A DNA stretch of 64,000 nucleotides, taken from Corallococcus interemptor (GTDB lineage: Bacteria; Myxococcota; Myxococcia; Myxococcales; Myxococcaceae). This document shows positions 52,897-61,455 of the stretch, piece after piece. The notes under the pieces were generated by a model. It saw nothing but the letters and a program-made list of their open reading frames with translations. It was not told the DNA's origin and did no database searches. Location: the NCBI RefSeq assembly GCF_003668875.1, contig NZ_RAWM01000007.1, forward strand, positions 62,001 to 126,000, given 5' to 3'. Each line of letters opens with the position of its first letter. Positions within the stretch are counted from its first letter, which is position 1. Both the position numbers and the translations under genes were made by a program.

Positions 52897-53922
52897 ATGA
52901 GCAGGCTGACGGAGAAGTTGAAGGCAGTGGCGGCGGCGGTGGCGGCCATCGAAAAGCAGTTCGGCCGGGGCGCGGTGATGACGCTCGGCGCGGACGCTCC
53001 GGAGCAGAAGGTGGCGGTCATTCCCACGGGTTCGGTGGGGTTGGACCGGGCGCTGGGCGTGGGGGGCTACCCGCGAGGGCGCGTGGTGGAGCTGTTCGGC
53101 AACGAGTCCTCCGGCAAGACGACGCTCACCCTGCATGCGATTGCGCAGGTGCAGGCCGTGGGCGGCGTCGCGGCCTTCATCGACGCGGAGCACGCGCTGG
53201 ACCTGTCCTACGCGCGCAAGCTGGGGGTGCGCACGGAGGAACTGCTCGTGGCGCAGCCGGACACCGGAGAGCAGGCGCTCGAAATCACCGAGCAGCTCGT
53301 GCGCTCGGGCGCCGTGGACCTCATCGTGGTGGACTCGGTGGCGGCGCTGGTGCCCCGCGCGGAAATCGAAGGGGAGATGGGCGACGCGCACATGGGCGTC
53401 CAGGCGCGGCTGATGAGTCAGGCGCTGCGCAAGCTCACGGGCGCCGTGAGCCGTTCCGGCACCTGCATCATCTTCATCAACCAGATCCGCATGAAGATTG
53501 GCGTGATGTTCGGCAACCCGGAAACGACGACGGGTGGCAACGCGCTGAAGTTCTACGCGTCGGTGCGGATGGAGATCCGCCGCACGGGCAACCTCAAGGA
53601 CGGCGACGCGGTGGTGGGCTCACGGGCCCGCGTGAAGGTGGTGAAGAACAAGCTGGCGCCCCCGTTCCAGGAGGCGGAGTTCGACGTGCTCTATGGCACG
53701 GGCATCCACCGCGCCGCCGAGGTGCTGGACCTGGCCGTGAGCGCGGGCGTGGTGGAGAAGTCGGGCAGCCACTTCAGCCTGCGCGGAGAGCGCATCGGCC
53801 AGGGCCGCGAGCGGGCGTGCGAGTGGCTGCGAGAGCACCCGGACGTCCTGGAGTCCCTCGCCCGCGACCTGGTGGGGGCCACCGCGCCGTCCGTGCCGTC
53901 CGCGTCCGCCGAGGCGGCCTAG
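52897..53922 (+). CDS. recA: Recombinase RecA
   Basis: A 341-residue RecA, the strand-exchange ATPase of homologous recombination and SOS induction. The Walker A motif is GNESSGKT (68-75), Walker [13 protein letters not shown], and the L1/L2 loops [18 protein letters not shown] and [18 protein letters not shown] are canonical. The C-terminal domain is short and lacks the long acidic tail of E. coli RecA. GGGAGG lies 8 nt upstream of ATG. Myxococcus xanthus has two recA genes (known), so another copy may exist outside the window. No clear LexA box was seen in the 260-bp upstream gap. It overlaps the DUF1285-like gene by 4 bp. Confidence 0.96.
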   Translation: MSRLTEKLKAVAAAVAAIEKQFGRGAVMTLGADAPEQKVAVIPTGSVGLDRALGVGGYPRGRVVELFGNESSGKTTLTLHAIAQVQAVGGVAAFIDAEHALDLSYARKLGVRTEELLVAQPDTGEQALEITEQLVRSGAVDLIVVDSVAALVPRAEIEGEMGDAHMGVQARLMSQALRKLTGAVSRSGTCIIFINQIRMKIGVMFGNPETTTGGNALKFYASVRMEIRRTGNLKDGDAVVGSRARVKVVKNKLAPPFQEAEFDVLYGTGIHRAAEVLDLAVSAGVVEKSGSHFSLRGERIGQGRERACEWLREHPDVLESLARDLVGATAPSVPSASAEAA

Positions 53923-54428
53923 GTCGCGGCCTGGAGCGCATCCAGCGAGAGGGGGACCTCCCATTGGCGTTGACCCGCGCGCAGCACCAGGTGCCCTCCG
54001 GGGCCCTCTTCCAGGAGCTCACCGAACTGGTACTGCGCATCCCGGGAGAAGCGGGCCTTTGCCCTGCCCTGCTTCACGCGGCAGGTGAGGACTCCGTCCG
54101 GCGTGAGCTGGAGCGATGCCAGGTCCAGCGCTTCCGCCGTCCGGTCACTCAGGCGCAGGGACACGCGCTCGTCCGGGGTGACGTCCACGGTGCGGACCTC
54201 GTAGGCCGCGTCCTCCACCTGGACGTAGCACCAGTCCGGGGCGATGCGGAGCTGGTAGCGCCCGTCGTCATCCAGGACCAGCGAGGCGTTGAAGAGCTCG
54301 ATGATCTTCGGGTGCTCGATGGGCTCGTCGTCGTGCCACCAGCGCAACGCCGCATCCAGGCGGATGCCGCTGTCCTCACGGGTGTGCCAACGCTTGCCTG
54401 GAGGGGGCTGGCCGGTGGGAGGTTGCAT
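53919..54428 (-). CDS. DUF1285-like protein
   Basis: A 169-residue cytoplasmic protein that looks like the DUF1285 family: [25 protein letters not shown], then [29 protein letters not shown], matching the conserved FHxGEPI and VEDAP stretches. No function is known for the family. Its 3' end overlaps the recA stop by 4 bp. The ATG is at 54428. It is 57 nt downstream of the membrane protein gene and may belong to the cinA transcript. Confidence 0.75.
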   Translation of the reverse strand: MQPPTGQPPPGKRWHTREDSGIRLDAALRWWHDDEPIEHPKIIELFNASLVLDDDGRYQLRIAPDWCYVQVEDAAYEVRTVDVTPDERVSLRLSDRTAEALDLASLQLTPDGVLTCRVKQGRAKARFSRDAQYQFGELLEEGPGGHLVLRAGQRQWEVPLSLDALQAAT

Positions 54429-54485
54429 GTCGCCCTTGATGTGCGGGTGGGGCCCGGCGGATTCAAGCCGCCGGGGCCTGGAGGC

Positions 54486-55958
54486 CTACCAGTTCCGGAC
54501 GAACTCCGTGTAGCCACGGAAGGCCACGGCTCCCCAGAAGTTCACCAGCACGCCAAGCGCCAGCACGGCCACCACCGCGCGGTTGCGCAGCGACCATCCG
54601 CCAATGGCGAAGAGCAGCAGCAGGTAGGGCGTGTAGTCCAGGCTGAACCGGAAGCCGAACTGCATGTAACCGGTGTTCTGGTAGAAGAGCCCCGGCAGCG
54701 CGCACACCGCCACGGTCAGCCACAGGGGCCAGTGCAGCCGGGGACGCGTGCGGGGGACCAGCAGGAACACCAGCAGGGGCAGCGTGAGCAGCAGCGTCAG
54801 CCCATGCGGGTCGTACGACAGCCGCAACGGAGACAGCGACACCTGCGGCAGCTTGAGGAACGCGGCCTGGATGTTGCGCGACAGGTACTCGAGGTTGAAG
54901 AGCCCGAAGCGGTCGATGTCCGCGTTCACCCGGTTGTTGTAGAAGTACGAGTGACCGAACTCGCCCAGCTTGCCGAAGCGGTAGAAGTTGTACGCGGCGG
55001 CGAGCGACGCGATGGGCGCGGCCCCCGCGCCGAAGAGGGCGAGCTTGCGCAGGGCGGGCTTCCACGCGGAGGGAAGGGCCTTCAGCTGGGCCAGCCGGTC
55101 CGGCCCGGGGCAGAGCGCCTCCAGGACGAAGAAGAGGCCCGCGAACACCAGCGGCGTGCGGGTGAGCACGGCCATGGAGAAGAAGAGGCCCGCGAGCACG
55201 GGGCGCCGGGCCTTGACGGAGTTGCGCACGTACAGACACGTGAGCGCCACGCCCATCACCTGCGCGCTGAACCAGACCTCGCCCCGGATGGCGCAGTAGA
55301 AGAACAGCGTGCCGAAGGCGAGCACCAGCGACAGCGCCACGTTGTCATTGCGGTTGCGCTCCGTCTCTCCCTCCTGCGCGAGGAAGCGCAGCAGCGAGTA
55401 GAAGAGCGCCACCGCGAGCGCGCCCACGAAGACGCCGAAGGACGTGTCGTTGAACTGGTAGCCGTGCAGCGCCACGAACGGGAGCATCACGACCGCGGGG
55501 AAGGACGGGAAGCTGACGAACCAGCGGTCATCGCGGAGCACGCGCCCCTCGCACCGCACCTTGTGTCCGTCCACCAGCCGCACGCAGGCCCAGTCCTCCA
55601 GGTTGGGCAATACCTGGGGGTCCACGTCGAGCCGGCCGTCCAGCCAGGACTGCGCCTGGTAGATGAAGTGCGGCGCGGCGCTCTGCCGGAGGAAGCGCTG
55701 CGAGCTGAAGCTGGCCAGCACCGCGAACGCGACCAGGAACAGCACCACCTCCACCCGGTAGGCCGACAGCCACAGGCGCACCGCGCCGCGCACCGGATGC
55801 GCTCCCGCTCCTGCTGGGGACGGAGGGGGACTGTCGGGCGGCGCGGAGGGCTCGGGCGTGGCCGGGACAGGCTCGCTCATGGCGGCGGGGGCCGGGGGCA
55901 CCGGGGACGGTGTCTCCACGGAGGAAGGACGGGGACGCTTTGACTTGGAGCGGCTCAT
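54486..55958 (-). CDS. Polytopic membrane protein, possible glycosyltransferase-like
   Basis: A 490-residue membrane protein with a Pro-rich, basic cytoplasmic start of about 60 residues and roughly ten hydrophobic helices (for example VVLFLVAFAVLASF, GVFVGALAVALFYSLL, LTLLLTLPLLVFLLVP). A large early periplasmic loop has WLDGRLDVDPQVLPN and NLEDWACVRL. The pattern resembles GT-C (GT39/GT83-like) dolichyl- or polyprenyl-phosphate-mannose-type transferases, but the usual Asp-Asp/Glu motif after the first helix is not evident. Its ATG overlaps the stop of cinA (ATGA), so the two genes are coupled. The function is unassigned. Confidence 0.8.
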   Translation of the reverse strand: MSRSKSKRPRPSSVETPSPVPPAPAAMSEPVPATPEPSAPPDSPPPSPAGAGAHPVRGAVRLWLSAYRVEVVLFLVAFAVLASFSSQRFLRQSAAPHFIYQAQSWLDGRLDVDPQVLPNLEDWACVRLVDGHKVRCEGRVLRDDRWFVSFPSFPAVVMLPFVALHGYQFNDTSFGVFVGALAVALFYSLLRFLAQEGETERNRNDNVALSLVLAFGTLFFYCAIRGEVWFSAQVMGVALTCLYVRNSVKARRPVLAGLFFSMAVLTRTPLVFAGLFFVLEALCPGPDRLAQLKALPSAWKPALRKLALFGAGAAPIASLAAAYNFYRFGKLGEFGHSYFYNNRVNADIDRFGLFNLEYLSRNIQAAFLKLPQVSLSPLRLSYDPHGLTLLLTLPLLVFLLVPRTRPRLHWPLWLTVAVCALPGLFYQNTGYMQFGFRFSLDYTPYLLLLFAIGGWSLRNRAVVAVLALGVLVNFWGAVAFRGYTEFVRNW

Positions 55959-57220
55959 GGCGACACAGGGGCGGCGAGCAGGTGCAACCTCAACATTTCC
56001 AGCACGTGGGACGCGGCGAACAGGCGGACCCGGTCCCGGTCACCCGCGAGCGAGATGCGCTCACAGCGGGGCTCCATGCCGGGGCCGGCCAGTCCGCAGT
56101 ACACGGTGCCCACGGGGTCCTCGGGCGTGCCTCCGCCGGGTCCCGCGTAGCCCGTGACGGACAGGCCGAACGTGGCGCCACATGCGGCGCGGACGCCTTC
56201 CGCCATGGCGAGCGCCGTCTGGGAGGACACCGCGCTGTGCTTCGCGAGGACGTCCGCGGGCACACCCACCCAGGCGGACTTCATCTTCTCCGAGTAGACG
56301 ACCGCGCCGCCGATGAAGACCTGGCTGGAGCCCGGGATGGCCGTGAGCTGCTGCGCGATGAGGCCTCCCGTGCAGCTCTCCGCTACCGCCAGCGTATGGC
56401 CGCCCCGCGCCAGCAGTTCGAGGAGGACGGGCGCGTATTCGCGGCCATCCGCGCCGTAGACGTGCGTGCCCAGCACCTGCCGGCACGCGGTCTCCGCGGC
56501 GGCGAGCGCGGCGTCCGCCTCCGCCTGCGAGGGGGCCTCCGCCATCAGCTTCAGGTGGTTCTCCGGCGCGTGCGTCCGGAAGCCGAACACCACCCGGGGA
56601 TGGTTGGGGGCCAGGGGCATCACCCGCTCGTTCAGCACGGACTCGGGCAGGCGCACGGTTCGCAGCAGGCGGAAGGCCCGGAACGTCCGGTGGGCTTCCA
56701 CCGCGAGCCAGGTCCGCACGCGCGGCAATACCTCTCCGTCCACCAGGGCGCGGTACTCGCGCGGGACACCCGGCAGGAAGAACAGGTGGGCTCGGCCCAA
56801 CCGCTGGATGACCAGCGGCGCGGAGCCCTGTGGGTTGCGCACCGGCTCGGTGCCCGTGGGGATGCGCGCCATGCGCAGGGCGCCGGGATTCAGGGCCATG
56901 CCCCGCGCGGCGTAGCGCTCCTTCAACCAGCCGAGCACTCGCGCGTCCTCTTGCATGGACACGCCCGCGGCGGCGGCGGCGCACTCCAGCGTGAAGTCGT
57001 CCGACGTGGGGCCGAGGCCTCCCGAGACGATGACCACGTCCGCGCGCGCCGAGGCCTCCAGCAGCGCGCCCGTGATGTCCGGACGCACGTCGCCCACCAC
57101 CGTGACCCGTTCGACCTTCACACCCAGGTCGAAGAGGCGGGCTTCCAGCCAGGTGCTGTTGGTGTCCGTGATGAGGCCGGTGACGAGCTCGTCACCGGTG
57201 CACAGCAGCTCGACGCGCAT
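55955..57220 (-). CDS. cinA: CinA family nicotinamide-nucleotide amidase-like protein
   Basis: A 421-residue CinA protein. The N-terminal MoCF-biosynthesis-like domain (about 1-170) shows LLCTGDELVTGLITDTNS and SGGLGPTSDDFT; the C-terminal amidase domain has VAESCTGGLIAQQLTAIPG, GGAVVYSEKMKSAW and YAGPGGGTPEDPVGTVYCG. The full-length protein often has ADP-ribose pyrophosphatase plus NMN deamidase activity in NAD salvage. In Gram-positive bacteria cinA is next to recA; here the two are about 2 kb apart on opposite strands. Confidence 0.93.
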   Translation of the reverse strand: MRVELLCTGDELVTGLITDTNSTWLEARLFDLGVKVERVTVVGDVRPDITGALLEASARADVVIVSGGLGPTSDDFTLECAAAAAGVSMQEDARVLGWLKERYAARGMALNPGALRMARIPTGTEPVRNPQGSAPLVIQRLGRAHLFFLPGVPREYRALVDGEVLPRVRTWLAVEAHRTFRAFRLLRTVRLPESVLNERVMPLAPNHPRVVFGFRTHAPENHLKLMAEAPSQAEADAALAAAETACRQVLGTHVYGADGREYAPVLLELLARGGHTLAVAESCTGGLIAQQLTAIPGSSQVFIGGAVVYSEKMKSAWVGVPADVLAKHSAVSSQTALAMAEGVRAACGATFGLSVTGYAGPGGGTPEDPVGTVYCGLAGPGMEPRCERISLAGDRDRVRLFAASHVLEMLRLHLLAAPVSP

Positions 57221-57277
57221 GGGCCGGGCATCCTAGCGGCCAGCACGGCCCGCGTCCCGGCTCCCGCGCCTGACTGC

Positions 57278-58135
57278 TCAGAGGAACGCGGGACCGTCGT
57301 CCGTGGTGGCGTTGGGCTCGGAGTCCTCGTCGTCGTCCTCGTCGAGCCCGGCCGCCACCACCACCGCCGCGACGGCGCCGACCTTGCGCGACGCCAGCCG
57401 GCTGCGCACGGAGACCGCGGACTCCACCAGCCCCATGAGCAGGTACGCGGCGAAGTACGTCACCAGCACCCAGGCCGGGTGGAAGCGCTGGGCGATGAAC
57501 GCGCCCGCGAGCGCCATGACCATGAAGACGAGCGCCGTCTTGCGGCTGGGACGCGCGTCCTTGAAGGTGCGGTAGCGCACCGTGGACACCATCAGCAGCG
57601 ACAGGGCGCCCACCGCCACCGCCACCGGCAGGCGCGCGCCGTCACCGAGCGCCTCGCCCTGCGTGGCCACGTGGTGGGAGATGATGAGCGAGACGAGCAC
57701 GCCGGCCGCCAGCGGGATGGGCAGCCCCACGAAGAAGCTTCCGCCACCGCCGTGCGGGTTGCGCATGGCGAGCACGTTGAAGCGCGCCAGCCGCATGGCG
57801 CCGCAGGCCATGAACGCGAAGGAGATGAACAGGCCCCAGAAGCCCATGGGGGCCAACGCCCACTTGTAGACGAGCAGCGCCGGCGCCGCGCCAAAGGACA
57901 TGACGTCCGCGAGGCTGTCGAGTTGCATGCCGAAGTCGCTCTGCGTCTTCGTCAGGCGGGCCACCCGTCCGTCGAACCCGTCGAAGAACATGGCGAAGAG
58001 GATGGCCAGGGCCGCCTGGTACAGCTGCACCGGTTCAGCCTCACCCGAGCACAGGGTGATGGCGTAGAAGCCACAGAAGATGGAAGTGACGGTGAAGAGG
58101 TTCGGGAGCACGAACATCAGTTTCCGCAGCTTCAT
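57278..58135 (-). CDS. pssA: CDP-diacylglycerol-serine O-phosphatidyltransferase
   Basis: A 285-residue membrane enzyme making phosphatidylserine from CDP-diacylglycerol and serine. The CDP-alcohol phosphotransferase motif runs through DGFDGRVARLTKTQSDFGMQLDSLAD, read as DGx2GRx-type with both essential Asp pairs. The start MKLRKLMFVLPNLFTVTSIFCGF is typical of type II PssA; several helices follow. The last 40 residues are acidic and soluble (DEDDDEDSEPN). ATG 58135 has GAGGG 5 nt upstream and is preferred to the frame extension to 58171. The product feeds phosphatidylethanolamine synthesis, a main myxobacterial lipid. Confidence 0.92.
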   Translation of the reverse strand: MKLRKLMFVLPNLFTVTSIFCGFYAITLCSGEAEPVQLYQAALAILFAMFFDGFDGRVARLTKTQSDFGMQLDSLADVMSFGAAPALLVYKWALAPMGFWGLFISFAFMACGAMRLARFNVLAMRNPHGGGGSFFVGLPIPLAAGVLVSLIISHHVATQGEALGDGARLPVAVAVGALSLLMVSTVRYRTFKDARPSRKTALVFMVMALAGAFIAQRFHPAWVLVTYFAAYLLMGLVESAVSVRSRLASRKVGAVAAVVVAAGLDEDDDEDSEPNATTDDGPAFL

Positions 58136-58251
58136 CGTTCCCTCGACTTCCCCAGGTGGTCGGCTGCCCATGTGGCAGAAACGGCGAGGGAACGGACCTT
58201 AGCAGGGTTTTATTCGCGCCGGAGTCAGTCCCCGGTCGCATGGGAGGAGAA

Positions 58252-59370
58252 ATGCCGTACGGGCAGTGGGCCCTGTGGGGATTGACCGCGGCGGCCGTCC
58301 TGCTGCTGGTGAACGTGGCGTGGGTGCTGCTCGTGCGGCGGTGGTATCGCCTCAAGGGGCCCCTTCCCGAGATGCTGCGCGTGAAGTGCGCGGATGGGTG
58401 GGAACTGACCGTGCACGCCCGCCGGGCGCCGGTGCGCCGCTTCGCGGAGCCCGTCCTCCTGTGCCACGGGCTGGCGGCCAACCGCTTCACCTTCGACTTC
58501 GAGCCGCCCTACTCCGTGGCCCACTACCTCACCGAGGCCGGCTTCGACTGCTTCAGCGTGGAGTGGCGCGGCACGGGGCACTCGCAGCGTCCGCCCAGGG
58601 GACGGCGGCCCACGGACTTCACCGTCGACGACCACATCACCCACGACGGGCCGGCCCTGCTGGAGCTGGCGCTGAAGGAGACCGGCGCGAAGCAGGCGTT
58701 CTGGCTGGGCCACTCCTTGGGAGGCCTGGTGGGGTACGGCGTGGCGCAGGGGCCCGAGGGCGTGAAGCTGGCGGGCCTGCTCGAGCTGGGAGCGCCGGTG
58801 TACCTCAAGTCCGAGCCGTTCCTGCGGACGCTCATCTCGCTGGGCGTGCGCGCGGCGTGGCCCGGGAGCATCCGGCAGTCGTGGGTGAGCGCCAGCATGG
58901 CGCCCTTCCTGGGCTACCTCGCGCTGCCGCTGTCGGACATCGTCGTGAATCCCCGGCACGTCCCGCCGCGCGTCCTGCGGCAGCTGTCCGTCAACATGAT
59001 GGCGGCGATGAGCCGCAAGGTGCTGCTCCAGTTCCAGGACTGGATCTCCCACGACGCGTTCCGCTCCTACGACCGCAAGACGGACTGGCGCGCGGGCATC
59101 GCGAAGCTCCAGCTGCCCGTGCTGGTGATGGGCGGCAGCGCGGACCGCCTGGCCACCTCGGCCAACGTGGAGGCGCAGTACGCGCTGCTCACGTCGCCGG
59201 ATCGCACCCTGCACGTCTTTGGCCGGGACCGCGGGGACAAGATGGATTACGGCCACGGGGACCTCATCTTCGGCACCGGCGCGCCCGAGGAGGTCTACCC
59301 CGTCATTCGCGAGTGGCTCGAGCAGCGCGCCACGCCCCTGCCCCCCACGTCCGCGCCCGCTCAGGGCTGA
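58252..59370 (+). CDS. Alpha/beta hydrolase with N-terminal membrane anchor
   Basis: A 372-residue hydrolase. One N-terminal helix (LWGLTAAAVLLLVNVAWVLLV) should anchor the protein; the fold then shows LLCHGLAANR (oxyanion region) and the nucleophile elbow WLGHSLGGLVGYG with the catalytic Ser. It resembles poly(3-hydroxyalkanoate)-type/lipase-like alpha/beta hydrolases such as LipA-like proteins. GGGAGGAG immediately before ATG 58252 decides the start over ATG 58240. It is divergent from pssA (117 bp between starts), so a lipid-related role is plausible but unproven. Its 3' end overlaps the convergent lipoprotein gene by 10 bp. Confidence 0.85.
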   Translation: MPYGQWALWGLTAAAVLLLVNVAWVLLVRRWYRLKGPLPEMLRVKCADGWELTVHARRAPVRRFAEPVLLCHGLAANRFTFDFEPPYSVAHYLTEAGFDCFSVEWRGTGHSQRPPRGRRPTDFTVDDHITHDGPALLELALKETGAKQAFWLGHSLGGLVGYGVAQGPEGVKLAGLLELGAPVYLKSEPFLRTLISLGVRAAWPGSIRQSWVSASMAPFLGYLALPLSDIVVNPRHVPPRVLRQLSVNMMAAMSRKVLLQFQDWISHDAFRSYDRKTDWRAGIAKLQLPVLVMGGSADRLATSANVEAQYALLTSPDRTLHVFGRDRGDKMDYGHGDLIFGTGAPEEVYPVIREWLEQRATPLPPTSAPAQG

Positions 59371-60872
59371 GGCGCGCGGGCGTCGAGCTGGACACAGGGG
59401 GCGCGAAGGCCTCGCGTGGTGCTGGCGTCGACGTGGCGCAGGTGGACGCGCGTCTGGCCCTCGCAGTCGGTGGAGACGAGCTCGCCTTGAGCGTCCTTCG
59501 CGGTGAGGTCCTCCACCTGCAACTGGCCCTCTTCGATGGCCAGCAGGATGGAGCCGGAGGTGTCACGCACGTCGATGTTGCGTGACGTCAGGGTGGCCCG
59601 CGAGTCCACCGCCACCGCGGCGAGCCCGCATCCCGAGAGCCGGGCCTTGCGGAGCGCCACCTTCGCCCGCTGCGAGGCCAGCACGCACGAGCCCCTGGCG
59701 CCCTCGACGGTCACGGTGTCGACGTCCGCGTCCACGTTGCGCAGGTGGAGCCCGTCACCCGCGATGCCATCCGCGGTGCTCACGCCCGTGATGACTCCGT
59801 CCCGCAGGCGCACGCGGCCCTGCAGCGCCACCACGCCGTACTCCCTCGAGCCCTCCAGGCGGAAGCGCCGCACCTCCAGGTCCGAGGCGGTGAGCTGCAG
59901 CGCGCCGTAGTTGCCCGCGTCCTTCACGACCACGTCCTCCAGGAGCCCGGTGGCCGCCGTGAGCCCCAGGCCCGCGCGCGTGGCGTGCTCCGAGGTGAAG
60001 CCCCGCACCGACAGCCGGGCCCGGTTGGCCGTCACGCCGTACTCGTGGCCCTGGACCCGCACGTCCACCAGCGTCAGCGCGCCCTCCACGGTGGAGAACG
60101 CCGTGCCCGTGCCTCCCGAGACCCGCGCCCGTTCGACCTCGGCCGTGCCGCCCTCCTGGCTCAGCGCCATCCGGGCTCCCTGGACGCACACGCCCTCCAG
60201 GCGGACCGTGGCGCCGCCCCGGGTCCGGACGGCGCGATCAAACGGCCCCACGAACGCGCTGTCCCGGAGGATCAGCGAGGGCGCGGCCTCCGGGGTTCCG
60301 GCCTCCACGAGCACGCCCAGTGCCGTGCCTGCCGGCTTCGGTGCCGGGGCGGCGGGTGGATCACAGGTCCATGCCTGGCTGTCCGCTCCGGCCTCGAAGC
60401 GCAGGCCCCTGCCCTCCAGCGGGCCCGCCCCCAGCCGGATGGCGCCCCGGGCCTGGTTCCGGAAGGTCACCGCCTGGACCCGCACGGGCCCCCGGGCGTC
60501 CAGGCCCCAGCCTCCTCCCTCCACCGTCAGGCCTTCCAGGGAGGTGTCCCCGGAGGCGTCCACCACGGTGGCCCCGGGGTCCGTGGCCGCCAGGATCGTG
60601 GCGAGGCCCTTCCCCACGAGCCGCGTGCCGTCCGGGAGCCGGAGGGGCCCCTCGTAGCGGCCGGTGGCCAGGTGCACCTGCTTCGGGCCGGGGCGGGCCA
60701 GGGCCTCCGTCAGCGATCGCAGGGGCCGCTCCCGGGTGCCTTCACCACCAGGGGCCGCCGCTGCGTCCACCCAGAGCTCCGCCGCCGCCTGGGGACGCGG
60801 CGCGGGCCGTGAGCAGGCGAACAGTAAGGCGAGGAGCCATGGCAGCAGTCGGGTGGGCACGCGGGCAGGCAT
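59361..60872 (-). CDS. Right-handed beta-helix lipoprotein
   Basis: A 503-residue lipoprotein. LLPWLLALLFAC is a type II signal with lipidated Cys20. The rest is a chain of short beta repeats typical of pectate-lyase/parallel-beta-helix folds (DUF1565 style; for example LWVDAAAAPGGEGTRERPLRSLTEAL near the start, then many turns such as GLDARGPVRVQAVTFRNQ). Such proteins often bind or cut polysaccharides or act as adhesins, but no catalytic residues can be named. AGGGGCTAGG precedes the ATG. Cys residues at the end (ACVQLDARA) may be structural. Confidence 0.82.
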   Translation of the reverse strand: MPARVPTRLLPWLLALLFACSRPAPRPQAAAELWVDAAAAPGGEGTRERPLRSLTEALARPGPKQVHLATGRYEGPLRLPDGTRLVGKGLATILAATDPGATVVDASGDTSLEGLTVEGGGWGLDARGPVRVQAVTFRNQARGAIRLGAGPLEGRGLRFEAGADSQAWTCDPPAAPAPKPAGTALGVLVEAGTPEAAPSLILRDSAFVGPFDRAVRTRGGATVRLEGVCVQGARMALSQEGGTAEVERARVSGGTGTAFSTVEGALTLVDVRVQGHEYGVTANRARLSVRGFTSEHATRAGLGLTAATGLLEDVVVKDAGNYGALQLTASDLEVRRFRLEGSREYGVVALQGRVRLRDGVITGVSTADGIAGDGLHLRNVDADVDTVTVEGARGSCVLASQRAKVALRKARLSGCGLAAVAVDSRATLTSRNIDVRDTSGSILLAIEEGQLQVEDLTAKDAQGELVSTDCEGQTRVHLRHVDASTTRGLRAPCVQLDARAPQP

Positions 60873-60922
60873 CCTAGCCCCTTGATGGCACCCTGCTGGA
60901 GCTGGATCAGGAGCGACTGCTA

Positions 60923-60975
60923 AGTGATCGATTTCCCAATGCCTTTCATCCGGAAGCGATCAGCACGCGATCACT
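60923..60975. promoter_or_regulatory. GCGATCA direct and inverted repeats upstream of HU gene
   Basis: GCGATCA occurs at 60956-60962 and 60967-60973, 11 bp apart (one helical turn), and AGTGATCG (60923-60930) is the reverse complement of CGATCACT (60968-60975). The 60873-61185 gap is AT-richer than average and holds no gene. It may be a regulator-binding cluster for the HU or the beta-helix gene. Confidence 0.4.
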
Positions 60976-61107
60976 CCCCCTGATGGGAAAAGGAGGAGTG
61001 TGAGGCTGTATCAAAAGATGCGATCCTCCACTCTCTCTACAGGGTGTATTTTCAGAGGCGAGTTTTCATCCAGAGGCCGATTTTCCGGCCTCGGAGCAGG
61101 TGGCGCA

Positions 61108-61136
61108 TTGACAGTCGAAACCTCGATTTGTTACCT
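61108..61136 (+). promoter_or_regulatory. Candidate promoter for the HU gene
   Basis: A perfect TTGACA (61108-61113) with a 17-nt spacer to TTACCT (61131-61136), 49 bp before the HU ATG. The -10 box is poor (T and T at the ends only), but the spacing and -35 box are ideal for a housekeeping sigma factor. Confidence 0.5.
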
Positions 61137-61185
61137 CCGCCATCCGCTCGTTCAACGCCAGACAACGCACAGAGGGAGGGGTGTC

Positions 61186-61455
61186 ATGACCAAGGCAGAG
61201 CTCGTGGAGGTGGTGGCTGCGCAGTCGAGGCTCACGAAGAAGCAGGCCGCCCAGATCCTCGACAGCGTCTTCACCAACATCGGCAAGGCGGTGAAGAAGG
61301 ACACGCGCTTCAGCTACCCCGGGTTCGGCACGTGGTCGCTGCGCTCGCGCAAGGCGCGCAAGATCCGCAACCCGCAGACCAACGAGATGATGAAGCTCAA
61401 GGCGTCGAAGACGGTCGGCTTCCGCCCCGCCAAGGAGCTGAAGAACTCGCTGTAG
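61186..61455 (+). CDS. HU/IHF family DNA-binding protein
   Basis: An 89-residue HU-like nucleoid protein. MTKAELVEVVAAQSRLTKKQA and VKKDTRFSYPGFGTWSLRSRKARKIRNPQ and a C-terminal FRPAKELKNSL are typical of the alpha-helical body, beta arm and dimer region. HU dimers bend DNA. The frame is open upstream but the start is set by GGGAGGGG 5-8 nt before ATG 61186. The last 59 nt overlap the convergent M23 gene. Myxobacteria have several HU-type genes; which one this is cannot be said. Confidence 0.92.
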   Translation: MTKAELVEVVAAQSRLTKKQAAQILDSVFTNIGKAVKKDTRFSYPGFGTWSLRSRKARKIRNPQTNEMMKLKASKTVGFRPAKELKNSL

